In this document: positions 24,442 to 33,384 of the stretch, in pieces
Layout: each line of letters opens with the position of its first letter
How positions within the stretch are numbered: position 1 is the stretch's first letter
Assembly: GCA_013373265.1 (NCBI GenBank)
Contig: JABXIC010000138.1
Location: 1 to 40,044 of the forward strand
Source: Methylocystaceae bacterium
Lineage (GTDB): Bacteria > Pseudomonadota > Alphaproteobacteria > Rhodospirillales > Terasakiellaceae
Reading direction: 5' to 3'
DNA: 40,044 nt
Position numbers and translations under genes: made by a program
Notes under the pieces: model-generated
What the model was told of the DNA's origin: nothing
Seen by the model: only the letters and a program-made list of their open reading frames with translations
Database searches by the model: none

Positions 24442-27124
24442 CCACTTTTGCCGCACAGGTTTTAAATTCCGGTATCTTGCCATAGGGGTCAAGCTCGGGG
24501 TTGGTCAAGAGATTGGCGGCGGCTTCACGGAAACAAAACGGGATAAAGACCATTCCCGGCGGCACATCTTTATCCGGTCGGGCATGGATATCGACCTGAC
24601 CGCGTCTTGTGCTGACCGTGATGATATCGCCGGCATCCAATCCCATGCGTTTGAGTTCTTTCGGGTTGAGGCTGGCAACGGGGGTGGCTTCAAGTTGATC
24701 CAGCACTTTGGCCCGACGTGTCATGGAACCGGTGTGCCAATGTTCCAACATACGCCCGGTGGTCAGGACAAAAGGAAAGTCCTTGTCCGGCACTTCATCC
24801 GGGGCGATTAAATTGGTGGGTACAATGCGGCCCCTTTTACTTTCTGTGGGGAAACCATCATCAAAAATAACCGCTTGGTCATGGGGGTACGTGGCGCATC
24901 CTTCTTGTTCCAGACGTTGCCAGGAAATACCGTCAAGGGAATGCATGGCTTGCATCATTTCCCCATAGACATCTGCGGGGCCTTGATAGGTCCAGTTCAG
25001 CCCCAGCTGTTTGGCCAGTTCAATAATGATCCATAAATCTTGCTTGGCGCTTCCCGGTGGGGTGACGGCTTGTCGGCCCATCTGGACTTGGCGGTTGGTG
25101 TTGGTAAAGGTCCCCGTTTTTTCTGCAAAGGCGCTGGCGGGTAAAATCACATCGGCGTACATGGCGGTTTCTGTTAAAAAGATATCCTGCACCACCAAAT
25201 GATCCAGCATAGACAAAGCTTTGCGTGCCTTCGTCAGGTCAGGATCAGACATGGCGGGGTTTTCCCCCATGATGTACATGCCTTTTAAATCTCCATGTAA
25301 AATAGCATGTATGATTTCAACCACCGTCAAGCCATTTTCAGGGTCAAGTTTGCTGTTCCATAGGCTTTCAAATTTGCTGCGGTTTTGCGCGATGTTTTGG
25401 TAATCCGGTAACACCATAGGGATGAGCCCCGCATCTGAGGCCCCTTGCACATTATTTTGTCCACGCAAAGGGTGCAGTCCGGTACCTTCGCGTCCAATAT
25501 GGCCTGTAATCAAGGACAGGGTGATTAGACAGCGCGAATTATCGGTGCCATGCACATGCTGGGACACCCCCATTCCCCAAAAGATGATGGATCGTTTTGC
25601 GGTGGCGTAGAGACGGGCGATGGTACGGATTTCGTCCGCATTAATGCCGCAAATGGGGCTCATGGCTTCGGGGCTAAAGGATTTGACGTTTTGGGCGAGT
25701 TTTTCAAAATCTTCCGTGTAGGCGTTAATATAGGCCTGATCGCATAAACCTTCTTCGATGATGGTATGGATCATGGCGTTGAGCAGGGCAACGTCCGAAC
25801 CGGACTTAAACTGTACCATATGCTCTGCAAACCGACTGAGGGCTTGGCGGCGCGGGTCCATGACGATCAGTTTTGATCCGTTTTTGACAGCCTTCTTGAT
25901 ATAAGTGGCTGCGACCGGATGATTTTGTGCCGGGCGCGCCCCGATGATGATGATTACGTCTGATTTCAGCGCATCCATAAAGGGGGCCGATACGGCAGCA
26001 GAGCCGATGGCTTCCATCAATGCAGCTACGGATGAGGCATGACACAAGCGTGTGCAGTGGTCCACATTATTGGTAGCAAATCCGGTGCGCACCAGTTTTT
26101 GAAAAAGATAAGCTTCTTCGTTGGACCCTTTGGCAGATCCAAAGCCTGCAAGTTCATTGGGTTGGAATTTTTTAAATCCATTCGCGGCCATTTCCAGGGC
26201 TTCATCCCAGCTGGCTTCGCGGAAATGGGTCAAAGGATTGGCAGGGTCAATCTGTTCTTTAACCGCGCCTTTACGGCGGATTAAAGGCGTGGTTAAACGT
26301 TGTGGGCTATGGATATAGTCAAAACCGAAACGTCCTTTCACACAGAGCTTTTCTGCATTGGCCGGACCATCACGTCCATCAACTTTAATTAAGCGCCCGT
26401 CTTTGACATGGTAGGTGACCTGACAGCCCACTCCACAGAAGGGGCAAAGGGAATCAACGGTTTTATCTGCTGCATCCGTTGCAATAGCCATACCCGTCAC
26501 AGGATCGCGCGGCAAGAGTGCCCCTGTGGGACAAGATTGGATACATTCTCCACAGGCCACGCAGGTGCTGGTATCCACCAGATCATTCTGATCAAATGAA
26601 ATCATGGATTGTGCGCCGCGATGTGCCATACCCAAGACATCGTTGCTTTGGATATCCTGACAGGCACGTACACAGTTGGTGCAATGAATGCAGGCGTTTA
26701 AATCAACAGCCAAGGCGGGATGGCTATAATCGTTATCAATTTTTGCTCGCGCTGGAAAACGTGAGCCATCGATACCGATTTCATCAGCCATTTTCCAAAA
26801 ATGGGATTTCGGATCCGGGCATTCGTCCCGTGCGGGTTGGTCCGCCAGCAAGAGTTCCATCACCATTTTGCGCGATTTGACGACTTTGTCTGAATGGGTC
26901 TGAACCTTCAATCCTTCGCTTGCTTCACGCATACAGGAAGCCGCTAAAGTGCGTTCACCTTCAACTTCAACCACGCACAGGCGGCAATTGCCATCGGCTT
27001 TGTTGTATTGATGATAACCGGAACACAAGTGTGGCAAGGTGAGCCCTTCACGCTTGGCAACGTTGAAGATAGTCTCCCCGTCTTGGGCAGTGACGCTTTG
27101 ACCATTGAGTGTAAAGGTGATCAT
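24425..27124 (-). CDS. fdhA: NAD-dependent formate dehydrogenase alpha subunit
   Basis: 899 residues. N-terminal [2Fe-2S] domain with C34, C47, C50, C64; the region where related enzymes carry a His-Cys3 cluster lacks the cysteines (C102 only). Two [4Fe-4S] clusters follow (C145-C155, C188-C198), then the bis-pterin-guanine Mo/W domain with its own cluster (C227, C230, C234, C261). The metal ligand is Cys361 in HCTRLCHASS with H362, not selenocysteine. The C-terminal molybdopterin dinucleotide domain includes TTGRMLEHWHTGSMT. It oxidises formate to CO2 and passes electrons to the flavin subunit. The ATG overlaps the beta-subunit stop as ATGA. Resembles Fdh1A of Methylobacterium; tungsten or molybdenum cannot be decided. 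Confidence 0.92.
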   Translation of the reverse strand: MITFTLNGQSVTAQDGETIFNVAKREGLTLPHLCSGYHQYNKADGNCRLCVVEVEGERTLAASCMREASEGLKVQTHSDKVVKSRKMVMELLLADQPARDECPDPKSHFWKMADEIGIDGSRFPARAKIDNDYSHPALAVDLNACIHCTNCVRACQDIQSNDVLGMAHRGAQSMISFDQNDLVDTSTCVACGECIQSCPTGALLPRDPVTGMAIATDAADKTVDSLCPFCGVGCQVTYHVKDGRLIKVDGRDGPANAEKLCVKGRFGFDYIHSPQRLTTPLIRRKGAVKEQIDPANPLTHFREASWDEALEMAANGFKKFQPNELAGFGSAKGSNEEAYLFQKLVRTGFATNNVDHCTRLCHASSVAALMEAIGSAAVSAPFMDALKSDVIIIIGARPAQNHPVAATYIKKAVKNGSKLIVMDPRRQALSRFAEHMVQFKSGSDVALLNAMIHTIIEEGLCDQAYINAYTEDFEKLAQNVKSFSPEAMSPICGINADEIRTIARLYATAKRSIIFWGMGVSQHVHGTDNSRCLITLSLITGHIGREGTGLHPLRGQNNVQGASDAGLIPMVLPDYQNIAQNRSKFESLWNSKLDPENGLTVVEIIHAILHGDLKGMYIMGENPAMSDPDLTKARKALSMLDHLVVQDIFLTETAMYADVILPASAFAEKTGTFTNTNRQVQMGRQAVTPPGSAKQDLWIIIELAKQLGLNWTYQGPADVYGEMMQAMHSLDGISWQRLEQEGCATYPHDQAVIFDDGFPTESKRGRIVPTNLIAPDEVPDKDFPFVLTTGRMLEHWHTGSMTRRAKVLDQLEATPVASLNPKELKRMGLDAGDIITVSTRRGQVDIHARPDKDVPPGMVFIPFCFREAAANLLTNPELDPYGKIPEFKTCAAKVVKTPS

Positions 27125-28578
27125 GCGAAGTCCTCCGCAAAATAGGTGAGGGCACCGCGTAACGGATTGGGGGCGGCTTGGCCTAATCCGCAGATGGAAG
27201 AGGATTGCATCACAGCGCTGAGCTCCATCATCAGGTCTTTATCAATATTGTTTTGGTCCAACATCATGGATATCTTTTCACAACCAACGCGGCAGGGGGT
27301 ACATTGACCGCAGCTTTCATGGTCAAAAAAGGCCATCAGGTTTGTCACGACCTGTTTCATATTATCCTGATCAGATAAGATCACCAGTGCGGCAGAGCCT
27401 ACAAAACAGCCATATTCTTCTAGGGAACCAAAGTTTAAAGGTAGGTCGGCGAGTTTTTCCGGCAAGATGCCACCGGAGGCTCCGCCGGGCAGATAGGCTT
27501 TAAATTGATGTCCGTCCAGCATACCGCCAGCGTAGTCTGCCACCAATTGGCGTGCGCTTATATCGACGGGGGCTTCATAGACACCAGGATTTTTTACCCG
27601 TCCGGAAACGGAATAAAAACGTTTACTGCCTGCCTCAATACCATTTTCTAAAATATCCTGCACCCGCCAGAGTGTTTCTACATTGTTGATCAGGGTGGGG
27701 CGACCAAACAGGCCATTTTGTGCGGGAAAGGGGGGCTTGATGCGCGGCAAGCCGCGTTTGCCTTCCAGACTTTCCAGCAAGGCGGTTTCTTCCCCACAGA
27801 TATAAGCTCCGGCCCCACGTCTTAAATGAATGGTGCGATCCGTCTTGATCTTGGGAATTTCGGTTTCCAGAATGTGGCGTGCTTGGGCATATTCATCGCG
27901 CAGATAGATATAGATGTCTTTGGCGTTGATGACATGGGCAGCGATTAACATGCCTTCCAGCATTTTATGCGGGTTGGTTTCTAGACAGTAGCGGTCTTTA
28001 AAAGTGCCCGGTTCGCCTTCATCCGCATTGACGACAAGGACGCGATTATCCGGTGCATCCAACAAAAAACGCCATTTGCGTGCCACCGGAAAACCAGCGC
28101 CGCCGAGACCACGTAGGTTGGCTTTTTCCAATTGATCCAACACATGTTCAGGATCAGGTAGAGGTTTATAGGTGTAGTTTTCATAAGGGATATAATCGGG
28201 AACGGGATCGGGCTTGGTTTCGTCTATAAAGACAGGAGCTTGGGCGCATTGTCCGACGCACGGCACACCGTAACCATCAACCTTTCCAAACAGGCTGCAC
28301 GTAATACTGTTGCATGCTTTCTGTTTTGGGACAGGCCGATCAATATAAAAATGGGCATAAAAGCTGGCGACTTCATACACTTGGGCTTGAGACAGGCGCA
28401 TGGCTTCGGCCAAGGCGGCAATCAGGTCTTTGCTCAGGCCATTAAAATGGTCCTGCACGCAGTGAAGGTTTTCAATCAACAGGTCGCGTTGTGTCAGGTC
28501 ATTGCCAAGAAGGCTGATGATCTGGGAGACAAGGGACGTGTCACTCTGACGACCTTTGGTGAAAAACTGCTTTTTCAT
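27121..28578 (-). CDS. fdhB: Formate dehydrogenase beta subunit (NuoE-NuoF fusion)
   Basis: 485 residues, with AAGG ten bases before the ATG. The N-terminus (residues 1-130) is a NuoE/FdsG-like domain with cysteines CNSITC and CVGQC; the rest is NuoF-like, with GLGGAGFPVARKW, NADEGEPGTFKDR (NADH/FMN site), RRGAGAYICGEETALLESLEG, and the [4Fe-4S] motif SCGQCTPCRVGC with a distal ICGLGQ cysteine. The protein is shorter than fused beta subunits I know of, mainly because the two cysteine pairs of the NuoE domain are only 12 residues apart. It transfers electrons from the alpha subunit to NAD+. The start is 16 bases after the lrp-like stop. Confidence 0.9.
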   Translation of the reverse strand: MKKQFFTKGRQSDTSLVSQIISLLGNDLTQRDLLIENLHCVQDHFNGLSKDLIAALAEAMRLSQAQVYEVASFYAHFYIDRPVPKQKACNSITCSLFGKVDGYGVPCVGQCAQAPVFIDETKPDPVPDYIPYENYTYKPLPDPEHVLDQLEKANLRGLGGAGFPVARKWRFLLDAPDNRVLVVNADEGEPGTFKDRYCLETNPHKMLEGMLIAAHVINAKDIYIYLRDEYAQARHILETEIPKIKTDRTIHLRRGAGAYICGEETALLESLEGKRGLPRIKPPFPAQNGLFGRPTLINNVETLWRVQDILENGIEAGSKRFYSVSGRVKNPGVYEAPVDISARQLVADYAGGMLDGHQFKAYLPGGASGGILPEKLADLPLNFGSLEEYGCFVGSAALVILSDQDNMKQVVTNLMAFFDHESCGQCTPCRVGCEKISMMLDQNNIDKDLMMELSAVMQSSSICGLGQAAPNPLRGALTYFAEDFA

Positions 28579-28594
28579 GCCATACCTTTTTTGT

Positions 28595-29059
28595 TTAATC
28601 TAGTTTGATGCCTGTTTTTTTGCAGATGGTGCGTAAGGCAAAACTGGAGCGAATGCGCGCCACACCGGGCAGGCGTGATAAATACATACGGTGAATATTC
28701 TCATATCCTTCCGGTCCGGCGCAAGTGATGCGTAATAAATAATCCGCATCCCCTGACATGAGGTAACAATCACGCACGTCCGGACATTCAATCACGGCCT
28801 TTTCAAAGGCATCGACTGTGTCTTCCCCCAAATTGGCAAGGGTGATTTCTACAAACACATTGGTTGGTTTGCCCACAGCGGTTTGATTGATCAGCATGAC
28901 ATAGCCATCAATGAAGCCATCATCTTCCAGACGTTTTACTCGACGTAGACAGGCTGACGGGGAGAGGTTGATCTTTTCAGCCAAGTCGGCATTGCTCATC
29001 CGGCCATCGCGTTGGAGGTGGGCTAAAATCTTACGATCGGTGGTGTCTAACTGTTCCAA
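28595..29059 (-). CDS. Lrp/AsnC-family transcriptional regulator
   Basis: 154 residues from a TTG; the ribosome site is weak. The helix-turn-helix is MSNADLAEKINLSPSACLRRVKRL (about 20-44), followed by a RAM ligand-binding domain (VFVEITLANLGEDTVDAFE, DCYLMSGDADYLLRITC). It diverges from alanine dehydrogenase, so it is likely an AldR/Lrp-like regulator of ald, responding to an amino acid. Unusually, the formate dehydrogenase genes follow on the same strand only 16 bases later, so they could be cotranscribed with it. Confidence 0.9.
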   Translation of the reverse strand: MEQLDTTDRKILAHLQRDGRMSNADLAEKINLSPSACLRRVKRLEDDGFIDGYVMLINQTAVGKPTNVFVEITLANLGEDTVDAFEKAVIECPDVRDCYLMSGDADYLLRITCAGPEGYENIHRMYLSRLPGVARIRSSFALRTICKKTGIKLD

Positions 29060-29096
29060 AGCAATAATATTCTGTATAATTGATTTATAACAGCAT

Positions 29097-29114
29097 ATTA
29101 TTCATTAGAATGAT
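29097..29114. promoter_or_regulatory. Candidate Lrp/AldR operator
   Basis: ATTATTCATTAGAATGAT is an 18-base imperfect palindrome (arms ATTATTC and GAATGAT, six of seven pairs) in the middle of the lrp-ald divergent gap, in an AT-rich stretch typical of Lrp sites. Binding is inferred. Confidence 0.4.
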
Positions 29115-29222
29115 GATTTGGCAACTAAAATTAACAGCACATTTTGTCACACTTGAATTAAGCTCATGAGAGTAAAATATTTAGGGATGAATACCGTTAC
29201 AGGTTTTTAAGGAGGTGTTGCC

Positions 29223-30335
29223 ATGTTAATTGCTGTACCCAAAGAAATAAAAAACCACGAATACCGTGTGGGTCTGACCCCAAGCTCCGTTAGAGAGCTC
29301 TGCGCACATGGTCATAAGGTCCTGGTTGAAACAAATGCCGGGGCTGGCATTGGCTGCGAAGATAGTGATTATCAAGTTGCCGGTGCAGAAATTGTTGCCA
29401 CCGCACAAGAAATTTTCAGCCGTGGTGAAATGATTGTAAAAGTCAAAGAACCTCAAGCCGTCGAATACGAACAACTCAGTGAAGATCAACTTCTTTTCAC
29501 GTATCTCCACCTTGCTCCCGATCCTGGTCAAACCGAAGGTCTGGTGAAATCCGGGGCAACTTGCATTGCTTATGAAACCATTACCGATGCCTATGGCGGT
29601 TTGCCGTTGTTGGCGCCTATGTCGGAAGTGGCGGGACGGATGTCTATTCAGGTCGGTGCGTCTGCTTTAGAAAAAGCTCATGGTGGTCGTGGTATGTTGC
29701 TGGGTGGTGTGCCTGGTGTGCTACCGGCCAAAGTCGTTGTGATCGGTGGTGGTGTTGTCGGTACCAATGCGGCACGTATGGCGATGGGTCTGGGCGCAGA
29801 TGTAACTGTGCTGGATCGATCTCTTAAACGTTTGGCTTATTTGGATGATATGTATGGGCCGAGACTGAAAACCCAATATGCGACAGTGGATGCCACTGAA
29901 GAACTGGTCTTTGATGCTGATTTGGTGATCGGTGCGGTTCTTGTTCCGGGGGCCGCTGCGCCTAAATTGATTAAACGCGATCAATTGTCTTCCATGAAAA
30001 AAGGTTCCGTTATCGTGGACGTGGCAATTGATCAAGGGGGGTGTTTTGAAACTTCCAAAGCAACCACCCACGCGGACCCGACCTATATTATTGATGACGT
30101 GGTGCATTACTGTGTTGCCAATATGCCGGGTGCGGTTGCGCGGACGTCCACTTTTGCGCTCAACAATGCGACATTGCCCTTTGCGCTGGCGTTGGCAAAC
30201 AAAGGTTGGAAAAAGGCCTGTGCAGACGATCCCCATCTGCTTGCTGGGCTGAACGTCCAAGGCGGTCAAGTGACTTATAAAGCAGTCGCTGATGCTTTGG
30301 GTTACAACTATGTCGATCCGAAGGGTCTTTTATAG
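29223..30335 (+). CDS. ald: Alanine dehydrogenase
   Basis: 370 residues, preceded by AAGGAGGTG, one of the strongest ribosome sites in the window. Catalytic K75 (VKVKEPQ) and H96 (TYLHLAPD) are in place, followed by the [13 protein letters not shown] dinucleotide-binding loop and [13 protein letters not shown] carrying the catalytic aspartate. It interconverts L-alanine with pyruvate and ammonium using NAD+. Divergent from the Lrp-like gene, which probably controls it. A strong terminator follows. Confidence 0.95.
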   Translation: MLIAVPKEIKNHEYRVGLTPSSVRELCAHGHKVLVETNAGAGIGCEDSDYQVAGAEIVATAQEIFSRGEMIVKVKEPQAVEYEQLSEDQLLFTYLHLAPDPGQTEGLVKSGATCIAYETITDAYGGLPLLAPMSEVAGRMSIQVGASALEKAHGGRGMLLGGVPGVLPAKVVVIGGGVVGTNAARMAMGLGADVTVLDRSLKRLAYLDDMYGPRLKTQYATVDATEELVFDADLVIGAVLVPGAAAPKLIKRDQLSSMKKGSVIVDVAIDQGGCFETSKATTHADPTYIIDDVVHYCVANMPGAVARTSTFALNNATLPFALALANKGWKKACADDPHLLAGLNVQGGQVTYKAVADALGYNYVDPKGLL

Positions 30336-30369
30336 ACTCTGAAGTTATTTGAAGTTGCCTCAACCTATA

Positions 30370-30406
30370 AAGCCGTCCTCCAAATCCGAGGACGGCTTCT
30401 TTTTTT
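30370..30406 (+). terminator. Intrinsic terminator of ald
   Basis: An 11-bp perfect stem AAGCCGTCCTC/GAGGACGGCTT with a seven-base loop (30370-30398) is followed by CTTTTTTT. It ends ald and separates it from the convergent chemoreceptor gene. Confidence 0.9.
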
Positions 30407-30430
30407 GTGAAGTGATGAATTTCTAAACGA

Positions 30431-31810
30431 TCAAACTTTGGTACGCCTCCTCATGCCTTCAACAAAGTTTGAAACTTCTTGCGTTAGTTTTTCGGATTGT
30501 CGAGAAAGCGAATTGGCTGATTGTAGCACCTGGTCTGCTGCTACCCCATTTTGTGCGGATGCTTCTGATACACCTGCAATATTGTTGGTCACTTCCTGCG
30601 TTCCGGCTGAGGCCTGCTGTACATTGCGGCTAATTTCAGCGGTTGCAGCGCCCTGCTCTTCGACGGCGGCGGCAATGGCTGTGGAAATATCGTCAATTGA
30701 ACCAATGGTTTGGTAGATATTTTGAATTGCCGAAACAGAATTGTCGGTTGCCGATTTTACGTCGCCAATTTGAAGAATAATATCTTGTGTTGCTTTGGCG
30801 GTTTGTTGGGCGAGGTTTTTTACTTCGCCTGCGACAACGGCAAACCCTTTACCTGCTTCACCCGCACGTGCCGATTCAATAGTAGCATTTAAGGCCAAGA
30901 GATTGGTTTGATCTGCAATGCCATTGATAAGATCAATGATTTCTGAAATCTTTGCAACGGAATGGCTTAACCCTTCAACAGCTACGTTGGTCTCTTGTGC
31001 CTGTGCAACGGCATTTCGTGCGACTTGCGATGATTCAGAAACTTGACGGCTGATTTCCAGAATGGAAGAGCTAAGTTCTTCTGATGCAGAGGCAACAGTT
31101 TCAACATTTGATGAGGCTTCTTCGGCAGCATTCGCCACCAAATTTGCTTGCTGGGAACTTTGAGTTGCCGCCGCGGCCATGCTGCTGGAGATATTTTTCA
31201 TATCTTCTGCGGAGGCTGAAACGGATGAAACAACTTTCCCAACATTTTCTTCAAAATCATTTGCCAGTTCATTGAGTACACGTGCATTTGTTTTTTGGAC
31301 TTCTTCAAAATAAACATCAATGACCAGACCAATATCAAGAACGACCGCTTTTAACACGGCTTTCATAATGGCACTCTTTTGGGCTATGATTTTCTGCTTA
31401 TTTCCAAAAAGCATACTTAGTGTATTTGGGGAAAATTCTTCATCTAGTTTCTCAAAAACACGTTCCATGACAAGTTCGTATCCGCCAATGTAGTATTCGG
31501 GCTTTAATGCAATACGTTCATGTGCTTTGGCAATTGTGTAAGCGCTTTTTCGATAATCCTCTCCAAAATTTCCTGCAAAAATATTATCTAGCCAGTGTTT
31601 CTTCTGGGCTTCACGAGCATGGGTCAAAATTTCAGGAGATGTAAATAATGATTTTAATTCCGGATATTGAATGACGAAACTATAAAATTCATCAAGTATT
31701 GGCTCGATATTTTTCTCGACAACACGTCGGGCGAGTAACAGATGTTCTTTCGTTTTGTCATCTATTCTCAAAAAACCCATGCGAAAGTCTAAACTTGAAA
31801 CTTGTCCCAT
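30431..31810 (-). CDS. Globin-coupled, soluble methyl-accepting chemotaxis protein
   Basis: 459 residues from the ATG at 31810, chosen because AAAGGGTGACA lies just upstream; a GTG nine codons earlier is less likely. Residues 1-165 resemble a globin-coupled sensor: [19 protein letters not shown] matches the HemAT region, where the conserved proximal histidine is H97. The rest is a chemoreceptor signalling domain with the hairpin [32 protein letters not shown]-type tip (about residues 296-330). No membrane helix is visible, so it is cytoplasmic. It is predicted to sense O2 or another haem ligand and signal to CheA. No C-terminal CheR/CheB tether pentapeptide is seen. Confidence 0.88.
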   Translation of the reverse strand: MGQVSSLDFRMGFLRIDDKTKEHLLLARRVVEKNIEPILDEFYSFVIQYPELKSLFTSPEILTHAREAQKKHWLDNIFAGNFGEDYRKSAYTIAKAHERIALKPEYYIGGYELVMERVFEKLDEEFSPNTLSMLFGNKQKIIAQKSAIMKAVLKAVVLDIGLVIDVYFEEVQKTNARVLNELANDFEENVGKVVSSVSASAEDMKNISSSMAAAATQSSQQANLVANAAEEASSNVETVASASEELSSSILEISRQVSESSQVARNAVAQAQETNVAVEGLSHSVAKISEIIDLINGIADQTNLLALNATIESARAGEAGKGFAVVAGEVKNLAQQTAKATQDIILQIGDVKSATDNSVSAIQNIYQTIGSIDDISTAIAAAVEEQGAATAEISRNVQQASAGTQEVTNNIAGVSEASAQNGVAADQVLQSANSLSRQSEKLTQEVSNFVEGMRRRTKV

Positions 31811-32083
31811 ATTGTCACCCTTTATGCCTAGTGCCACATTTCGCTTGTAGATTGTCTTTCTTCTTTGTTTGTGTTGAAAAACGTTAAAGACAAAATCTAT
31901 ATCCTCGGCCCCATTATTTATTCACCCTTTCGGGTTCATTTGTAAGCTATAAGGATGGGGAGAAGGGGTGACCTTTTCAAGTAAAAGGAGTTATCTTTAT
32001 TCAATTATGGTTGATTTTTTTTTGAAAAAAACCATGAAGTTGCAAATGTTTATGACATTTTCAGCTGTTTGGATGATGGGACG

Positions 32084-33262
32084 TTAAGCAAATTGTCCTG
32101 CGCAATATCCAGAAGACCAAGCCCATTGAAAGTTGTAACCTCCAAGATGTCCGGTCACATCAATGACTTCACCGATAAAGTAGAGGCCGGGAACTTTTGT
32201 GCTTTCGAATGTTTTGGATGAAAGTTCGTTGGTGTCGACACCGCCGCTCATGACTTCAGCGGTGCGATAGCCTTCGGTGCCGCTGGGCTGGAGCTGCCAA
32301 CGGTTGACGCCATCGCTTAGGGCTCGAAGTTTCTTATCCGATAAATCGGCGAGCTTGCCGCCACAGTCATTAATCTCGACAAGGCGTTGCGCCAAGCGTT
32401 TGGGCAGGATTTCTGCCAATATACTTTGTGGTTCCTGCTTGGGATTGGATGTTTTGGCTGTCTTGAGTTTATCAAACATATCCGTATCAGGCGCCAGATT
32501 GATCATGACCGCATCACCTGGTGTCCAATATGATGAGATTTGTAAAACGGCAGGTCCGCTGATGCCTTTATGAGTAAAGAGCAGCGCTTCGCGAAAACTG
32601 GTTTTATTACAGCTGATCTCGACTTCAAGGGAAATCCCGGCAAAGCCGTCCAGTTTGTCGTGGGTTTCCTGATTAAAGGTGAAGGGAACCAAGGCAGGGC
32701 GGGGGTGAATAACATTGAGGCCGAAAAGCTCTGCCTGTTTCAAACCAAAGTTGCTGGCCCCGATTTTGGGAATGGACAGGCCACCTGTTGCAATGACCAG
32801 ATGTTCACATTCAATTTCGTCTTCACCCGTCATAATCAGGAAGCCGTTGTCACGGCGACTGACGCCCTCAACCTTGGTGTTGAGCTGAATTTCACTGCCT
32901 GCTTTGCGGCATTGACCTTGCAGCATATCAATGATCAATTGTGCGCTATCATCGCAAAACAGTTGGCCGTGATCGCGTTCATGATAAGCGATGTTATATT
33001 CGCTGATCAGGCTGATGAAGTCCCAGTTGGTGTAGCGTTTCAAAGCGGACTTACAAAAATGCGGGTTTTGCGAAATATAGTTTTTCGGTTGGATGTCCAT
33101 ATTGGTGAAATTGCATCGTCCACCACCGGAAATACGAATTTTTTCTGCCAGTTTTTTGGCATGGTCGATTACCAACGTCTTGCGCCCACGTTTGCCAGTT
33201 TCAATCGCACACATCATACCGGCGGCACCGGCACCGATAATCAAAACATCAACTTTTTTCAT
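32084..33262 (-). CDS. HI0933-family FAD-dependent oxidoreductase (BaiN/RdsA type)
   Basis: 392 residues from the ATG at 33262; a TTG at 33310 would add 16 residues without a better ribosome site. FAD-binding motif VDVLIIGAGAAGMMCAIETG is at the N-terminus, followed by KIRISGGGRCNFTN, the family hallmark, and EVMSGGVDTNELS and GEVIDVTGHLGGYNFQWAWSSG at the C-terminal end. The family consists of flavoproteins of largely uncharacterised reductase function. It is an isolated minus-strand gene between the chemoreceptor and the Fe-ADH-like gene. Confidence 0.9.
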   Translation of the reverse strand: MKKVDVLIIGAGAAGMMCAIETGKRGRKTLVIDHAKKLAEKIRISGGGRCNFTNMDIQPKNYISQNPHFCKSALKRYTNWDFISLISEYNIAYHERDHGQLFCDDSAQLIIDMLQGQCRKAGSEIQLNTKVEGVSRRDNGFLIMTGEDEIECEHLVIATGGLSIPKIGASNFGLKQAELFGLNVIHPRPALVPFTFNQETHDKLDGFAGISLEVEISCNKTSFREALLFTHKGISGPAVLQISSYWTPGDAVMINLAPDTDMFDKLKTAKTSNPKQEPQSILAEILPKRLAQRLVEINDCGGKLADLSDKKLRALSDGVNRWQLQPSGTEGYRTAEVMSGGVDTNELSSKTFESTKVPGLYFIGEVIDVTGHLGGYNFQWAWSSGYCAGQFA

Positions 33263-33384
33263 TTTTGCGGGGCTTTCGTTTGTGTGGATAGGGGAGGCGA
33301 TGACGCCCAAGTAGCACTGTCACTCTACTTTATTCAAGAGACATTTAAAAACTGCTTTGGATTTCTGCAGGTTTTTGACATAGG

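Noticed and set aside
26030-26060. Selenocysteine in formate dehydrogenase alpha
   Set aside because: The active-site codon reads through as Cys361 (RLCHASS) and no in-frame TGA is present.
32007-32034. Inverted repeat ATGGTT...AAAAAAACCAT as a terminator
   Set aside because: It depends on a long T/A run with few G-C pairs and does not follow a gene end on the right strand.
32007-32087. 26-codon plus-strand frame (MVDFFLKKTMK...) with AAAAGGAG upstream
   Set aside because: The ribosome-like site is about 16 bases from the ATG, the poly-T tract biases the frame, and it runs into the HI0933 gene; too weak to call.
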